Source: Actinomadura madurae (GTDB taxonomy: Bacteria; Actinomycetota; Actinomycetes; Streptosporangiales; Streptosporangiaceae). From it: a DNA stretch of 64,000 nt. The translations under genes and the position numbers were made by a program. Position 1 is the first letter of the stretch; the number at the start of each line of letters is the position of its first letter. Location of the stretch: contig NZ_FOVH01000012.1 of assembly GCF_900115095.1 (NCBI RefSeq), forward strand, positions 223,506-287,505, read 5' to 3'. This document shows, one piece after another, positions 1 through 8,565 of the stretch. The notes beneath the pieces were generated by a model. The model had not been told where the DNA came from. It saw nothing but the letters and a program-made list of their open reading frames with translations, and searched no databases.

Positions 1-978
1 GCGCAGAATTTCAATGCGGCGATGCCTGTGAAGGCGGAGCGGTATGCGCAGGCGCAGGAGTTTTTTGATGTGACGCGGTTGTTGTGGGACGCGTGGGATG
101 ACGATGCGGTCGTTCTTGACCGGGATGCTGGTGTGTGGGCCGATCAGAGCAAGATCCACCATCCGCGGTTCGAGGGTGCCCGCTTCAAGGTTCATGATGC
201 GTTGACGATGCCGCGGTCGCCGCAGGGCCGTCCTGTCATCGTTCAGGCGGGGCAGTCGGAGGAGGGTGTCGCGTTCGCCGCCCGTAACGCCGAGGTGGTC
301 TTCGCCGCGCAGAGCGATATCGAGGGCGCGGTGTCGTTCTATACGAAGCTCAAGGGGCGTGTCGCCGAGTTCGGGCGTTCGCCGGAGGCGGTCACGGTGT
401 TGCCGGGGCTGATCCCGGTGGTGGGTGAGACCCAGGCGGAGGCCGACGAGATCGCCGAGATGCTCGCCGATCTGATCACCGTGGATGTCGGTCTGGCCGA
501 TCTGAGTTTCCAGCTTGTCGGTGCCGACCTGACCGGTCTTGATCTCGATGAGCCGATTCCGGTGGAGCGTCTGCCCACTGTTGAGGAGGCGGCGGCCAGC
601 ACGATGCTCAATGCCAGCCGGTATCGGAACATGTACCGGATCATCACCGAGGAGAAGCCGACGCTGCGTCAGCTGATCCGGACCCGGACCAAGTCGGCGA
701 GCCATCAGCTGTTGCGGGGCACCGCGAGCGGTATCGCCGACCAGATGCAGGAATGGTATGACCGGCGGGCGTGCGACGGGTTCACCATCACGCCGCCGTA
801 CATGCCCGAAGGACTGGACCGGATCTGCGACCTGCTGGTGCCCGAGTTGCAGGACCGCGGGATCTTCCGGACCGAGTACGAAGGGACAACGCTCCGGGAC
901 ACGCTGGGGCTTGAGCGGCCGGCCCCGGTTCGAGAGGTCGAGCCGCCGCTGTCCGAACAGAGCAGCCCGGTCCCGTAG
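1..978 (+). CDS. FMN-dependent luciferase-like monooxygenase (NtaA/SnaA/DszA family), 5' truncated
   Basis: The reading frame is open from base 1, reading AQNFNAAMPVKAERYAQAQE, so the first ATG at 22 is internal and the N-terminal third (about 120 residues of a roughly 440-residue family) lies outside the window. The ERYAQAQEFFDVTRLLWDAW segment and the later GRPVIVQAGQSEEG segment are typical of NtaA/SnaA/DszA two-component monooxygenases. These use FMNH2 from a separate reductase to oxidise small organic or xenobiotic substrates. A flavin reductase gene occurs at 12.77 kb and could supply FMNH2, but that pairing is inference. It is followed 100 bp later by an alcohol dehydrogenase on the same strand. 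The substrate cannot be read from the sequence. Confidence 0.85.
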   Translation, partial: AQNFNAAMPVKAERYAQAQEFFDVTRLLWDAWDDDAVVLDRDAGVWADQSKIHHPRFEGARFKVHDALTMPRSPQGRPVIVQAGQSEEGVAFAARNAEVVFAAQSDIEGAVSFYTKLKGRVAEFGRSPEAVTVLPGLIPVVGETQAEADEIAEMLADLITVDVGLADLSFQLVGADLTGLDLDEPIPVERLPTVEEAAASTMLNASRYRNMYRIITEEKPTLRQLIRTRTKSASHQLLRGTASGIADQMQEWYDRRACDGFTITPPYMPEGLDRICDLLVPELQDRGIFRTEYEGTTLRDTLGLERPAPVREVEPPLSEQSSPVP

Positions 979-1078
979 CCCGGCGGCCGGTCAACGGGCC
1001 GGCGTCGCGCGACCGAGCGGCGAAGAACACGTGAACGCCGGCGGGGCGACCCGCGCCGGGCATTGGGTAGGGAGAGGT

Positions 1079-2188
1079 ATGAAAGCCAGGGCAGCGATTC
1101 TCCGGCGCAAGCACCAGGACCACGAAGTGGTCGACATCGAGGTCGACGAGCCGCTGGCCGGCGAAGTGCTGGTACGGATGAAGTTCGCCGGGATCTGCCA
1201 CTCCGACAACCACTCGAAGTGGGGCACCGTGCCGATGCCGATCGTGGGCGGGCACGAGGGCGCGGGTATCGTCGAAAAGCTGGGGGAGGGCGTCAAGCGG
1301 GTCGCCGTCGGTGACCACGTCGCGATGTCGTTCATTCCCGCCTGTGGTGTCTGCCGGTGGTGCGCCAGCGGGCGCGGCAATCTGTGCGACCTGGGCGCGA
1401 AGATCCTGAGCGGGGAACTGGTCAACGGCGGTTACCGGTACCGGCTCGACGGAGTCGGCATCCCCGGCGGGGGCGGGCTCGGCACGTTCTCGAACTACGC
1501 GGTGGTCGACGAGCGGTCGCTCGTCAAGGTCGACCACGACATTCCCCTCGAATGGGCTTCGCTCGTCAGCTGCGGTGTCGCCACCGGGTGGGGCGCCGTG
1601 GTGAACGCGGGCAACCTCCGCTCGGGCGACACGGTGGCGGTCTACGGCGCCGGCGGGATCGGGATCAACACGGTCCGGGCCGCCGTCGCCGGTGGCGCGT
1701 CGCTCGTCGCGGTGATCGACCCGATGGAGACGAAGCGGGACTTCGCCAAGGCGTCCGGTGCCGACCTCGTCTACGCCACCGCGGCCGAGGCGCACGCGGG
1801 TCTGTGGGAGCACACCCATGGGGTGGGTATCGACATCTGCGTGGTCACGGCGGGCGTCGTCGACAGCCAGATCGTGAGCGAGGCGTTCCAACTGGCCCGC
1901 AAGGGCGGCTCCATCGTCCTTGTCGGCCTCGCGAACGACTACTCGGAGAACACGATCCAACTGTCCGGGTCGATGCTGACGCTGTTCGAGAAGCGCATCG
2001 TCGGCACCCTGTACGGCTCGTGTAACCCGTCGGTCGACATCCCGAGGTTGCTGGGCATGGCCCGGCAGGGCAAGCTCGAGCTCGACGACCTGGTCACTCG
2101 GCGGTACTCGCTCGAGGACATCAACGAGGGCTTCGCGGACATGCTGGAAGGGCGCAGCATCCGTGGGCTCATCGTGCATGAGGACTGA
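1079..2188 (+). CDS. Zinc-dependent alcohol dehydrogenase (MDR family, NDMA-dependent type)
   Basis: This 369-residue medium-chain dehydrogenase/reductase oxidises an alcohol or reduces an aldehyde with a nicotinamide cofactor. Catalytic zinc ligands are visible as C40 (GICHSD), H59-E60 (GGHEG) and C165 (SCGVATG). The structural zinc site is C89, C92, C95 and C103 (CGVCRWCASGRGNLC). The Rossmann motif GAGGIG lies near 190-195. The ATG at 1079 follows GGGAGAGGT directly; the same frame runs upstream from 758 but without coding character. The long 104-140 insertion resembles the actinobacterial NDMA-dependent (tightly bound cofactor) subgroup; this subgroup call is inference. It lies in the same direction as the monooxygenase and CoA-transferase, suggesting one catabolic operon. 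Confidence 0.88.
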   Translation: MKARAAILRRKHQDHEVVDIEVDEPLAGEVLVRMKFAGICHSDNHSKWGTVPMPIVGGHEGAGIVEKLGEGVKRVAVGDHVAMSFIPACGVCRWCASGRGNLCDLGAKILSGELVNGGYRYRLDGVGIPGGGGLGTFSNYAVVDERSLVKVDHDIPLEWASLVSCGVATGWGAVVNAGNLRSGDTVAVYGAGGIGINTVRAAVAGGASLVAVIDPMETKRDFAKASGADLVYATAAEAHAGLWEHTHGVGIDICVVTAGVVDSQIVSEAFQLARKGGSIVLVGLANDYSENTIQLSGSMLTLFEKRIVGTLYGSCNPSVDIPRLLGMARQGKLELDDLVTRRYSLEDINEGFADMLEGRSIRGLIVHED

Positions 2189-2271
2189 GTCCGCGGAGTC
2201 CGATGGTTCGGTCCCCCCTCCGGCTCGCATGCTGACTTCCACCACCCCGATGCGACGAAGGAGCTAGAACG

Positions 2272-4716
2272 ATGAGTGGCCCCCTTGACCACCTGCGCGT
2301 CGTCGAAATATCCAACGGCCTCACCGGCGCCCAGGCCGGCCAGTTCATGGCCGATCTCGGTGCCGAGGTCGTCGCCGTCGAACCGCCGGGCGGGAGCGTG
2401 CTCCGCTCCGAAGCGGCGTACCCGTTCCTGGCGCGTGGCAAGAAGAGCGTGGTGCTCGATCTGCACGAGCTGGCCGACGCGGAGGTGGCGTGGTCCCTGG
2501 CCAGTGAGGCCGACGTCCTCATCACCACCCTGCGGCCGGCCGCGCTGGAGCGGTTCGGGCTCGACCACTCGGTGCTCTCCGTGGTCAACCCAGGGCTGGT
2601 CTACGGCTCGGTGACCGGGTGGGGCCGGACCGGCCCGATGCGCGACGCCAAGGGTTACGAGGGGATGGTGCTGGCCAAGCTCGGTGCCATGGCGACGACG
2701 TACGCGGCGGCTTCCCTCCGCCCCGGCCCGACCTTCATCTCGGTCCCCTTCGCCTCCTGGAGCGCGGCGCAGGCCTTGTTGCAGGGAATCTTCGCGGGCC
2801 TCGTGGAGCGGGAGACCAGCGGGCTGGGACAGCTCGTCGAGGTGAGTCTCGCCAAGGCGCTGTCGGGCCAGGACCCCTGGAACCAGGCCAACACGATGAT
2901 CGCCCAGCGGTTCCCGGACGCGTTCAAGGCCGAGCCGCCGATCTCCAAGGACGGCGTGCCGAACTACACCTTCACGTTCCTGCTGCTCGTCGCGATGACC
3001 AAGGACGGGCACTGGTTGCAGTTCTCCCAGACCCAGCCGCGCCTGTTCCGGGCGTTCCTTCGCGCCTGTGGCCTGGAGTGGATGTACGACGATCCCGAGT
3101 GGAAGACCCTGCCCAGCTTCGAGGCCACCGAGCAGCGAATGAAGTTCTGGGACATCCTGCTGACCGAGGTGCGGAAGAAGACCCTCGCCGAGTGGGAGGC
3201 GGTCTTCGACCAGGACCCGGACGTGTTCGCGGAGACCTTCCGGCACGCCAGAGAAGTGCTGCACCACCCGCAGATGCAGTTCGGCGGCCACACGGTCTCG
3301 ATCGACGATGCGGAGCGAGGCCCGGTCCTGCAGCCGGGCGCGCTGGTCGAGCTGTCCGGTACCCCGGCCACGCTGGGACGCAGTGCGCCCCGGCTCGATG
3401 AGCACGGCGCCGAGCTGCGGGCCAGGGCCGCCGCCGTCCGCCGGGAGCCCGTCATCAGCGACGAGAGCCCTGGCGGCGAGCTGCCCCTGGCCGGGACGAC
3501 GATCCTCGAACTTGGCACGTTCTACGCGGCGCCCTTCGGGGCGACCATGCTCACCGACCTCGGTGCGCGGGTCATCAAGATCGAGCCGACCGGCGGCGAC
3601 CCGATGCGGACGATGCAGGCGTTCCCGGAGGCGGGCGGGCTGAAGGTGCTGCAGGGTAAGGAGTCGGTCGCGCTGGACATCTCCACGCCGGAGGCGAAGG
3701 AGATCGTCGAGAAGATCGCCGCCACCGCTGACCTCGTGTTGTGCTCGTTCCGGGCCGGGGTCGCCGAGCGGCTGGGCGTAGGCGCGCGCGACCTGCTGTC
3801 CCGCCACCCCAACCTGTTCTACCTCGACGCCCCCGGCTACGGGTACGGCGGTCCGCACGGGCACCGGCCGGCGTTCGCGCCGACCATCTCCGCCGGCGCG
3901 GGCATCGCGATGCGCAACGCGGGAGCGCTCATCGCCGAGGACGAGCCGGGCGGGCTCGCCGAGCTGCGGGCCCGCTCGATCCAGATCAGCGCGGCGGGAA
4001 TGAGCTCGGCGACCCAGCCAGACGGGATCGCGGCCTACGCGGTGGCCACGGCGCTGTCTCTCGGTGCGTACCTGCGCAGGCGCGGCGTGGCGGGTCAGCA
4101 CGCGCTCACCACGATGCTGAACTCGACCACGCACTCACTCTGCGAGGATGCGATCGAGTACGCGAACAGGCCGGCCGCACCGACCGTGGACGCGGACGGT
4201 TTCGGGTTCGGCCCGCTCTACCGGCTGTACGAAACGGCCGAGGACTGGGTGTTCCTCGCGGCACCGGCAACGGGTGACTGGGAGGACCTGACCGCGGTGC
4301 CCGCCTTCGCCGCGCTCGGGGAGGATGCCCGCTTCGCTGACGCTGAGGCGCGCGCCGCGCACGCGGACGAGCTGGTCGGCGAACTGGCCGCGGTGTTCGC
4401 CACCCGCACGGCCGACGACTGGGAGCGCGAGCTGCTGGCCGCCGACGTCGGTTGCGTGAAGGCCGACACGAGAACCGTCGACCGGAACTACATCGGCGAG
4501 TTCGGCGAGCAACACGGCTATCTGGCCACGGTCCACAGCCCGATCTTCGAGGACTATCCCCGGGTGGGCCCGGTCGTCGACTTCTCGCGCTCGGTGACCA
4601 CCGCGACCGTGGGCTGCACACTGGGGCAGCACACCGAGGCGGTCCTGCGCGAGTACGGCTACGACGACGCGACCATCGCCGACCTCGCCGCACGCGGCGT
4701 CATCGTGATCGGCTGA
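2272..4716 (+). CDS. Tandem-domain family III CoA-transferase (CaiB/BaiF)
   Basis: The 814 residues contain two complete CaiB/BaiF CoA-transferase domains. Domain 1 (about 3-390) opens with LRVVEISNGLTGAQAG and domain 2 (about 405-814) with GTTILELGTFYAAPFGATML. Each carries the LGAxVxxxEPxGG nucleotide-binding turn. Family III enzymes move CoA between acyl-CoA and a free acid, here presumably activating the product of the preceding oxidation steps. The ATG is preceded by GAAGGAG at 8 bp. Around the site that holds the catalytic Asp in AMACR and CaiB, domain 1 reads GQLVEVSL and domain 2 GQHALTTML, so the canonical Asp may be missing in both; an alignment is needed to be sure. Fused double-domain versions occur in actinobacterial steroid and acid catabolism. 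Confidence 0.88.
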   Translation: MSGPLDHLRVVEISNGLTGAQAGQFMADLGAEVVAVEPPGGSVLRSEAAYPFLARGKKSVVLDLHELADAEVAWSLASEADVLITTLRPAALERFGLDHSVLSVVNPGLVYGSVTGWGRTGPMRDAKGYEGMVLAKLGAMATTYAAASLRPGPTFISVPFASWSAAQALLQGIFAGLVERETSGLGQLVEVSLAKALSGQDPWNQANTMIAQRFPDAFKAEPPISKDGVPNYTFTFLLLVAMTKDGHWLQFSQTQPRLFRAFLRACGLEWMYDDPEWKTLPSFEATEQRMKFWDILLTEVRKKTLAEWEAVFDQDPDVFAETFRHAREVLHHPQMQFGGHTVSIDDAERGPVLQPGALVELSGTPATLGRSAPRLDEHGAELRARAAAVRREPVISDESPGGELPLAGTTILELGTFYAAPFGATMLTDLGARVIKIEPTGGDPMRTMQAFPEAGGLKVLQGKESVALDISTPEAKEIVEKIAATADLVLCSFRAGVAERLGVGARDLLSRHPNLFYLDAPGYGYGGPHGHRPAFAPTISAGAGIAMRNAGALIAEDEPGGLAELRARSIQISAAGMSSATQPDGIAAYAVATALSLGAYLRRRGVAGQHALTTMLNSTTHSLCEDAIEYANRPAAPTVDADGFGFGPLYRLYETAEDWVFLAAPATGDWEDLTAVPAFAALGEDARFADAEARAAHADELVGELAAVFATRTADDWERELLAADVGCVKADTRTVDRNYIGEFGEQHGYLATVHSPIFEDYPRVGPVVDFSRSVTTATVGCTLGQHTEAVLREYGYDDATIADLAARGVIVIG

Positions 4717-4753
4717 TCCCGGCACGGAAACCCACTACCAGGGAGGAAGGATC

Positions 4754-5890
4754 ATGGCGATCCCCAAGAAGATCTGGGCGAATTCCGGTGACTCGCATTT
4801 CCTCGAGCCGCCGGACCTGTTCGAGGAGCGGCTGCCGAAGGCGCTCGCGGACCGGATGCCCAGGAGCCAGAAGTTCGACGGCTACGAGATCATCACCGTC
4901 GACGGGCAGCAGTTCAAGCGGAACATGCCCAAGCCCGGCAGCTCGGGCGACACGATAAGTGACATGGTCGCGAAGCGCGCGCCGGGGGCGAACGACCCGG
5001 TCCTGCGGCTGCGGGACCTCGACGAGGAAGGCATCTGGGCCGAGGTCACCTTCCCCTCGATCGGCATCTGGGCGAGCTCGATCAAGAGCCGGGACCTGCT
5101 GGCCGCGGGTGTGCGGGCGCTCAACGACTGGGCCAAGGAGTACATCATGGCCGCGTCACCGCGGCTGGTGCCCACGGCCTCGATCTCGCTGCTCGACGTC
5201 GAGGACGCGGTGGCCGAGGTGCGCCGCGCCGCGGACCTCGGGTTCCGGGCGGTGTTCCTGCCGACCGCGGTGCCGCCGGGCCAGAAGCCGTACCACTACA
5301 TCGACTACTGGAACCCGTTGTGGACCGCGCTCGAGGAGACCAACCAGGTCCTCGCGTTCCACATCGGCACCGAGCCGGTGGACGCCGACAAGGGCTTCGG
5401 TCAGGTTTTCCGCGGACCCGGCGGCGCGGTGCTGAACTACACGCAGACCACGTGGGGCGGTCAGGTCGCCACCATGCAGATGATCGCTTCCGGGGCGCTG
5501 GAGCGGCATCCGGACCTGCGGATCCTGGTGTCGGAGGGGGGCGCGACGTGGGGCCCGTTCCTTGGTGACCGGATGAACGAGGGCTACCGTCAGCACGGGA
5601 TGTTCGTGCGGCCGCAGTTGTCGAAGCCACCGAAGCAGTACCTGTACGAGCAGGTCTACGCGTCGTTCCAGCACGACGAGACCGCGGTGGGCGCGATGCA
5701 GTACATGGGGTGGAACAACGTGATGTGGGGCAGTGACTACCCGCATCTCGAGGGCACCTACGGGCACACGCAGAAGACGCTGCACGAGCTGTTCGACGAC
5801 GCGCCCGAAGCGGTGCGTCGGCGGATCACCGTCGGCGCCTTCCAGGACCTCTTCCCCGAGGTCGGCGAACCGCCCGCCGACGAGTACTGA
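4754..5890 (+). CDS. Amidohydrolase 2 family metal-dependent hydrolase/decarboxylase
   Basis: This 378-residue TIM-barrel protein belongs to the amidohydrolase_2 (ACMSD-like) family. The N-terminal GDSHFLEPPDLFEERL gives the Asp-x-His metal site. A barrel histidine lies in AFHIGTEP (about 203) and the C-terminal aspartate in MWGSDYPHLEGTY (about 328). Relatives hydrolyse C-N or C-C bonds or decarboxylate aromatic acids; which one applies here is unknown. The ATG follows GGAGGAAGGATC and is 37 bp after the CoA-transferase stop, so the two are probably cotranscribed. This pairing with a CoA-transferase and luciferase-like oxidoreductases is common in actinobacterial catabolic islands. Confidence 0.85.
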   Translation: MAIPKKIWANSGDSHFLEPPDLFEERLPKALADRMPRSQKFDGYEIITVDGQQFKRNMPKPGSSGDTISDMVAKRAPGANDPVLRLRDLDEEGIWAEVTFPSIGIWASSIKSRDLLAAGVRALNDWAKEYIMAASPRLVPTASISLLDVEDAVAEVRRAADLGFRAVFLPTAVPPGQKPYHYIDYWNPLWTALEETNQVLAFHIGTEPVDADKGFGQVFRGPGGAVLNYTQTTWGGQVATMQMIASGALERHPDLRILVSEGGATWGPFLGDRMNEGYRQHGMFVRPQLSKPPKQYLYEQVYASFQHDETAVGAMQYMGWNNVMWGSDYPHLEGTYGHTQKTLHELFDDAPEAVRRRITVGAFQDLFPEVGEPPADEY

Positions 5891-5900
5891 GGCCGGTGCG

Positions 5901-6167
5901 ATGCGGGAGATCGAAGAGGAAGAAGAGGTCCTCGGCACCCCGTCGTTCGAGGTCCTGGTCGTCGACGGCGAGCCGATCGTCAGCGGCTCGTACTACATGG
6001 CGCCGCCGCTCTACATGCGGAAGGCGGAGTGGGACCCGGCCGAGCCGGGCAGGCTGACCGTCTTCGCATCGGACGACACGGTCTGGTACGCGACGGATGT
6101 TCCCCGGCAGGGGCGCGTCAACGTCGTGCTGGTACCGGTTGAACCGCACCCCTCGATGGCGCGGTGA
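5901..6167 (+). CDS. Small hypothetical protein, last gene of the catabolic operon
   Basis: An 88-residue ORF starts 10 bp after the amidohydrolase stop and ends at a strong hairpin. The protein begins with an acidic run (MREIEEEEEVLGTPSFEVL) followed by a compact, probably beta-rich stretch with SGSYYMAPPLYMRK and FASDDTVWYATDVPRQGRV. No signal peptide or membrane span is visible. I do not recognise the family. Its position suggests an accessory factor for the amidohydrolase or monooxygenase. Confidence 0.7.
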   Translation: MREIEEEEEVLGTPSFEVLVVDGEPIVSGSYYMAPPLYMRKAEWDPAEPGRLTVFASDDTVWYATDVPRQGRVNVVLVPVEPHPSMAR

Positions 6168-6171
6168 GCGC

Positions 6172-6207
6172 ACTGCTCCCGGCCACCTCGCGGTGGCCGG
6201 GAGCAGT
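6172..6207. terminator. Bidirectional hairpin terminator
   Basis: A perfect 16-bp stem (arms 6172-6187 and 6192-6207, loop TCGC) sits between the convergent ends of the small hypothetical gene (stop at 6167) and the arylsulfatase gene (stop at 6211). No U-tract follows, as is usual for actinomycete terminators. Confidence 0.85.
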
Positions 6208-6210
6208 CTC

Positions 6211-8430
6211 TCATTCGTGACGGAGGGCCTGGGCGAAGCCGGTCGACGCCTGGGCCTTCGGGCGTGCTGGTGGCTCGTCGGGTACCTCGAGTACGACGGT
6301 GTGCACGAGTCCGGTGAACACGAAGGGCGGCGTGTAGTCGTCGCACACGGGGAATCCCTGGTCCCGGCCCACGAGCAGGCCGGGGTGGCCCATCTGCCAG
6401 AACCACGGGAGGTCCTCGGCGATCCGGCCGTCGCCGCTGGACTTGTCGTCGACGTGGAGTACCACCGTTCCGCCGGATCCCTTCACCTGACGGTAGTCGA
6501 CGGACAGGGTGTGATCACCGGCGCTGAGGACGACCTCGGCCGGGAAGCGGTACAGGCGACCGAACAACTTGACCACGAAGACCGGCCGGCCGTCGAGGAC
6601 ATACCAGGACCACCCCTGGTTCCAGTCCGCGAACGCGGCCAGGATGCCGTTCGCGGACTCGCCGGCGGTCACGGTGGCGGTAAGGGTGAATCCGAACCTC
6701 AGCGGCGGTAGGACGAATTCCGACACCGGGGAACCTCCCGGCCGGAACACCCATCGTCGCGGCGGCTGTTGTGGGGCCCGCCTGCGGTTGCGCCTGAAGA
6801 GCCACCCGTCGTCGAGCGGGAGGACGTTGTTGCGGCCGGCTTCGGTCCACCACATGTTGACCAGCCGTGTGACGATCTCGGGGTGCTGGGCGGAGAGGTC
6901 GTTGTTCTCCGCGAAGTCGCTGTTGAGGTCGAACAGAGCCCAGTGGTCCGTGTCGTAGGACGGGCTGCCGGGGATCAGCTGGTTCTCCAGCGGAGGTGTG
7001 GGTCCCACATGGTTGGTGGTGACCTTCCAGCCGTCGCAGTACATCGCACGCGATCCGACCATCTCGAAGTACTGAGCCGTGCGGGCACTGGGCGTTTCCC
7101 GTGCCGAGAAGGACTCTCGGAAGCTGGTGCCGTCGAGGTCCATCTGGGTCACCCCGTTGATCTCCGCCGGGGGAGTGATGCCGGCGATGTCGAGAACCGT
7201 CGGCATGACGTCGATGACGTGGCAGAACTGGTCGCGCACCGTGCCCGGTTCCGAGATGCCGTTCGGCCAGTGCGCGATGAGTGAGGTCCGGGTCCCGCCC
7301 AGCCAGGTGAACTTCTTCCACAGCCGGAAAGGGGTGTTCCCCGCCCAGGCCCAGCCCCACGCGTAGTGGTTGTAGGACTTGAACCCGCCGAGTTCATCGA
7401 TCTGTTCGAGAGTCTCCTGCTCGTCGCGCTCGTGGTCGCCGGCGACCTGGTGGTAGTTGTTCGATCCGAAGAGGCCGCCCTCGGGGCTCGCGCCGTTGTC
7501 CGACATGACGAAGATCAGCGTGTCGTCGAGGATGTCGAGCTCGGCCAGGAACCGCGTCAGGCGGCCGATCTGCTCGTCCGTGTGGCTCAGGAACGCGGCG
7601 TAGACCTCCATGCTCCGCGCGCACAGCCGTCGCTCCTGGGGCGACATCTCCTCCCACGGCGTCACCCATTCGGGCCGGGGGCTCGGTTCCGCGCCGGCGG
7701 GCATGATGCCGAGTTCCTTCTGCCGCTCGACGAGCCTTTCGCGCCAGACGTCCCACCCCTCGTCGAACTGTCCCCGGTACCGGTCGATCCATTCCTGCGG
7801 AGCATGGTGCGGCGCGTGCATGGCGCCCAGGGCGTAGTACATGAAGAATGGCTTGTCGGTACCGGTCTGCTGCTGGTCCTGGATGAGCCGGATGGCTTTG
7901 TCGGTCAGGTCCTCGGTCAGGTGGTAACCCTCTTCGGGCCCCTTCGGGGGTGCTACGGGACCGTTGTCGCTGACGAGGTCCGGGGCCCAGTGATTGGTCT
8001 CGGCCCCGAGGAACCCGTAGAACCGTTCGAATCCCATTCCGAGTGGCCAGCGATCGAAGGGTCCGCGGGCGCTGCGTTCCCACCGGGGGGTGAGGTGCCA
8101 TTTCCCGACCGCCATGGTGTTGTACCGGTTGTTCCGCAGCACCTGCGCGAGGGTCCCCGCGGAGGTGGGGATGTGCGCGGAATAACCCGGACTGGTCTGC
8201 GGGCTCTCGGTGAGCTGTCCCATGCCCACCCGATGATGGTTGCGACCGGTCAGCAGGGATGCACGGGTCGGTGAACACAGACCCGTCACATGAAAGCGGT
8301 TGTAGCGCGCACCCCCTTCGGCGAGCGCGTCCACGTTGGGCGTCGAGATGTCGGAGCCGAAGCATCCGAACTGGCCGTAGCCCAGATCGTCGAAAAGGAT
8401 GATGACCACATTTGGCTGAGATTTTGGCAC
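6211..8430 (-). CDS. Arylsulfatase (type I, formylglycine-dependent)
   Basis: This enzyme hydrolyses sulfate esters. The protein opens with PNVVIILFDDLGYGQFG, whose DD binds calcium. It carries the type I sulfatase signature CSPTRASLLTGR near residue 52, whose Cys is converted to formylglycine by a maturation enzyme not seen in this window. About 739 residues matches large actinobacterial AtsA-type enzymes, with a C-terminal beta-rich extension. The GTG start at 8430 is chosen because GGGAG lies 6 bp upstream; the frame stays open to an ATG at 8562, but that added stretch looks non-coding. No signal peptide is visible. It may release sulfate from a sulfated substrate or feed sulfur scavenging. 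Confidence 0.9.
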   Translation of the reverse strand: MPKSQPNVVIILFDDLGYGQFGCFGSDISTPNVDALAEGGARYNRFHVTGLCSPTRASLLTGRNHHRVGMGQLTESPQTSPGYSAHIPTSAGTLAQVLRNNRYNTMAVGKWHLTPRWERSARGPFDRWPLGMGFERFYGFLGAETNHWAPDLVSDNGPVAPPKGPEEGYHLTEDLTDKAIRLIQDQQQTGTDKPFFMYYALGAMHAPHHAPQEWIDRYRGQFDEGWDVWRERLVERQKELGIMPAGAEPSPRPEWVTPWEEMSPQERRLCARSMEVYAAFLSHTDEQIGRLTRFLAELDILDDTLIFVMSDNGASPEGGLFGSNNYHQVAGDHERDEQETLEQIDELGGFKSYNHYAWGWAWAGNTPFRLWKKFTWLGGTRTSLIAHWPNGISEPGTVRDQFCHVIDVMPTVLDIAGITPPAEINGVTQMDLDGTSFRESFSARETPSARTAQYFEMVGSRAMYCDGWKVTTNHVGPTPPLENQLIPGSPSYDTDHWALFDLNSDFAENNDLSAQHPEIVTRLVNMWWTEAGRNNVLPLDDGWLFRRNRRRAPQQPPRRWVFRPGGSPVSEFVLPPLRFGFTLTATVTAGESANGILAAFADWNQGWSWYVLDGRPVFVVKLFGRLYRFPAEVVLSAGDHTLSVDYRQVKGSGGTVVLHVDDKSSGDGRIAEDLPWFWQMGHPGLLVGRDQGFPVCDDYTPPFVFTGLVHTVVLEVPDEPPARPKAQASTGFAQALRHE

Positions 8431-8565
8431 GCGAAACTCCCGGTTTGTCGCTATGGCTTCACGCCGAGTATTCAAGGATGTGGGCAGCGAATCGGCTACC
8501 CGACTGACAGTGGAATTCGTCTCACCCTGAGCCGCTGCCGCGATCCGGCCCGGGTAAGGCATCGA

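Noticed and set aside
1939..4134. 731-codon minus-strand ORF opposite the CoA-transferase gene
   Set aside because: It is the antisense shadow of the long GC-rich CoA-transferase frame; the + strand protein has full family motifs and a ribosome site, the antisense one has none.
8431..8562. N-terminal extension of the arylsulfatase to ATG 8562
   Set aside because: The added 44 residues have poor codon bias and no good ribosome site, while GTG 8430 has GGGAG at 6 bp.
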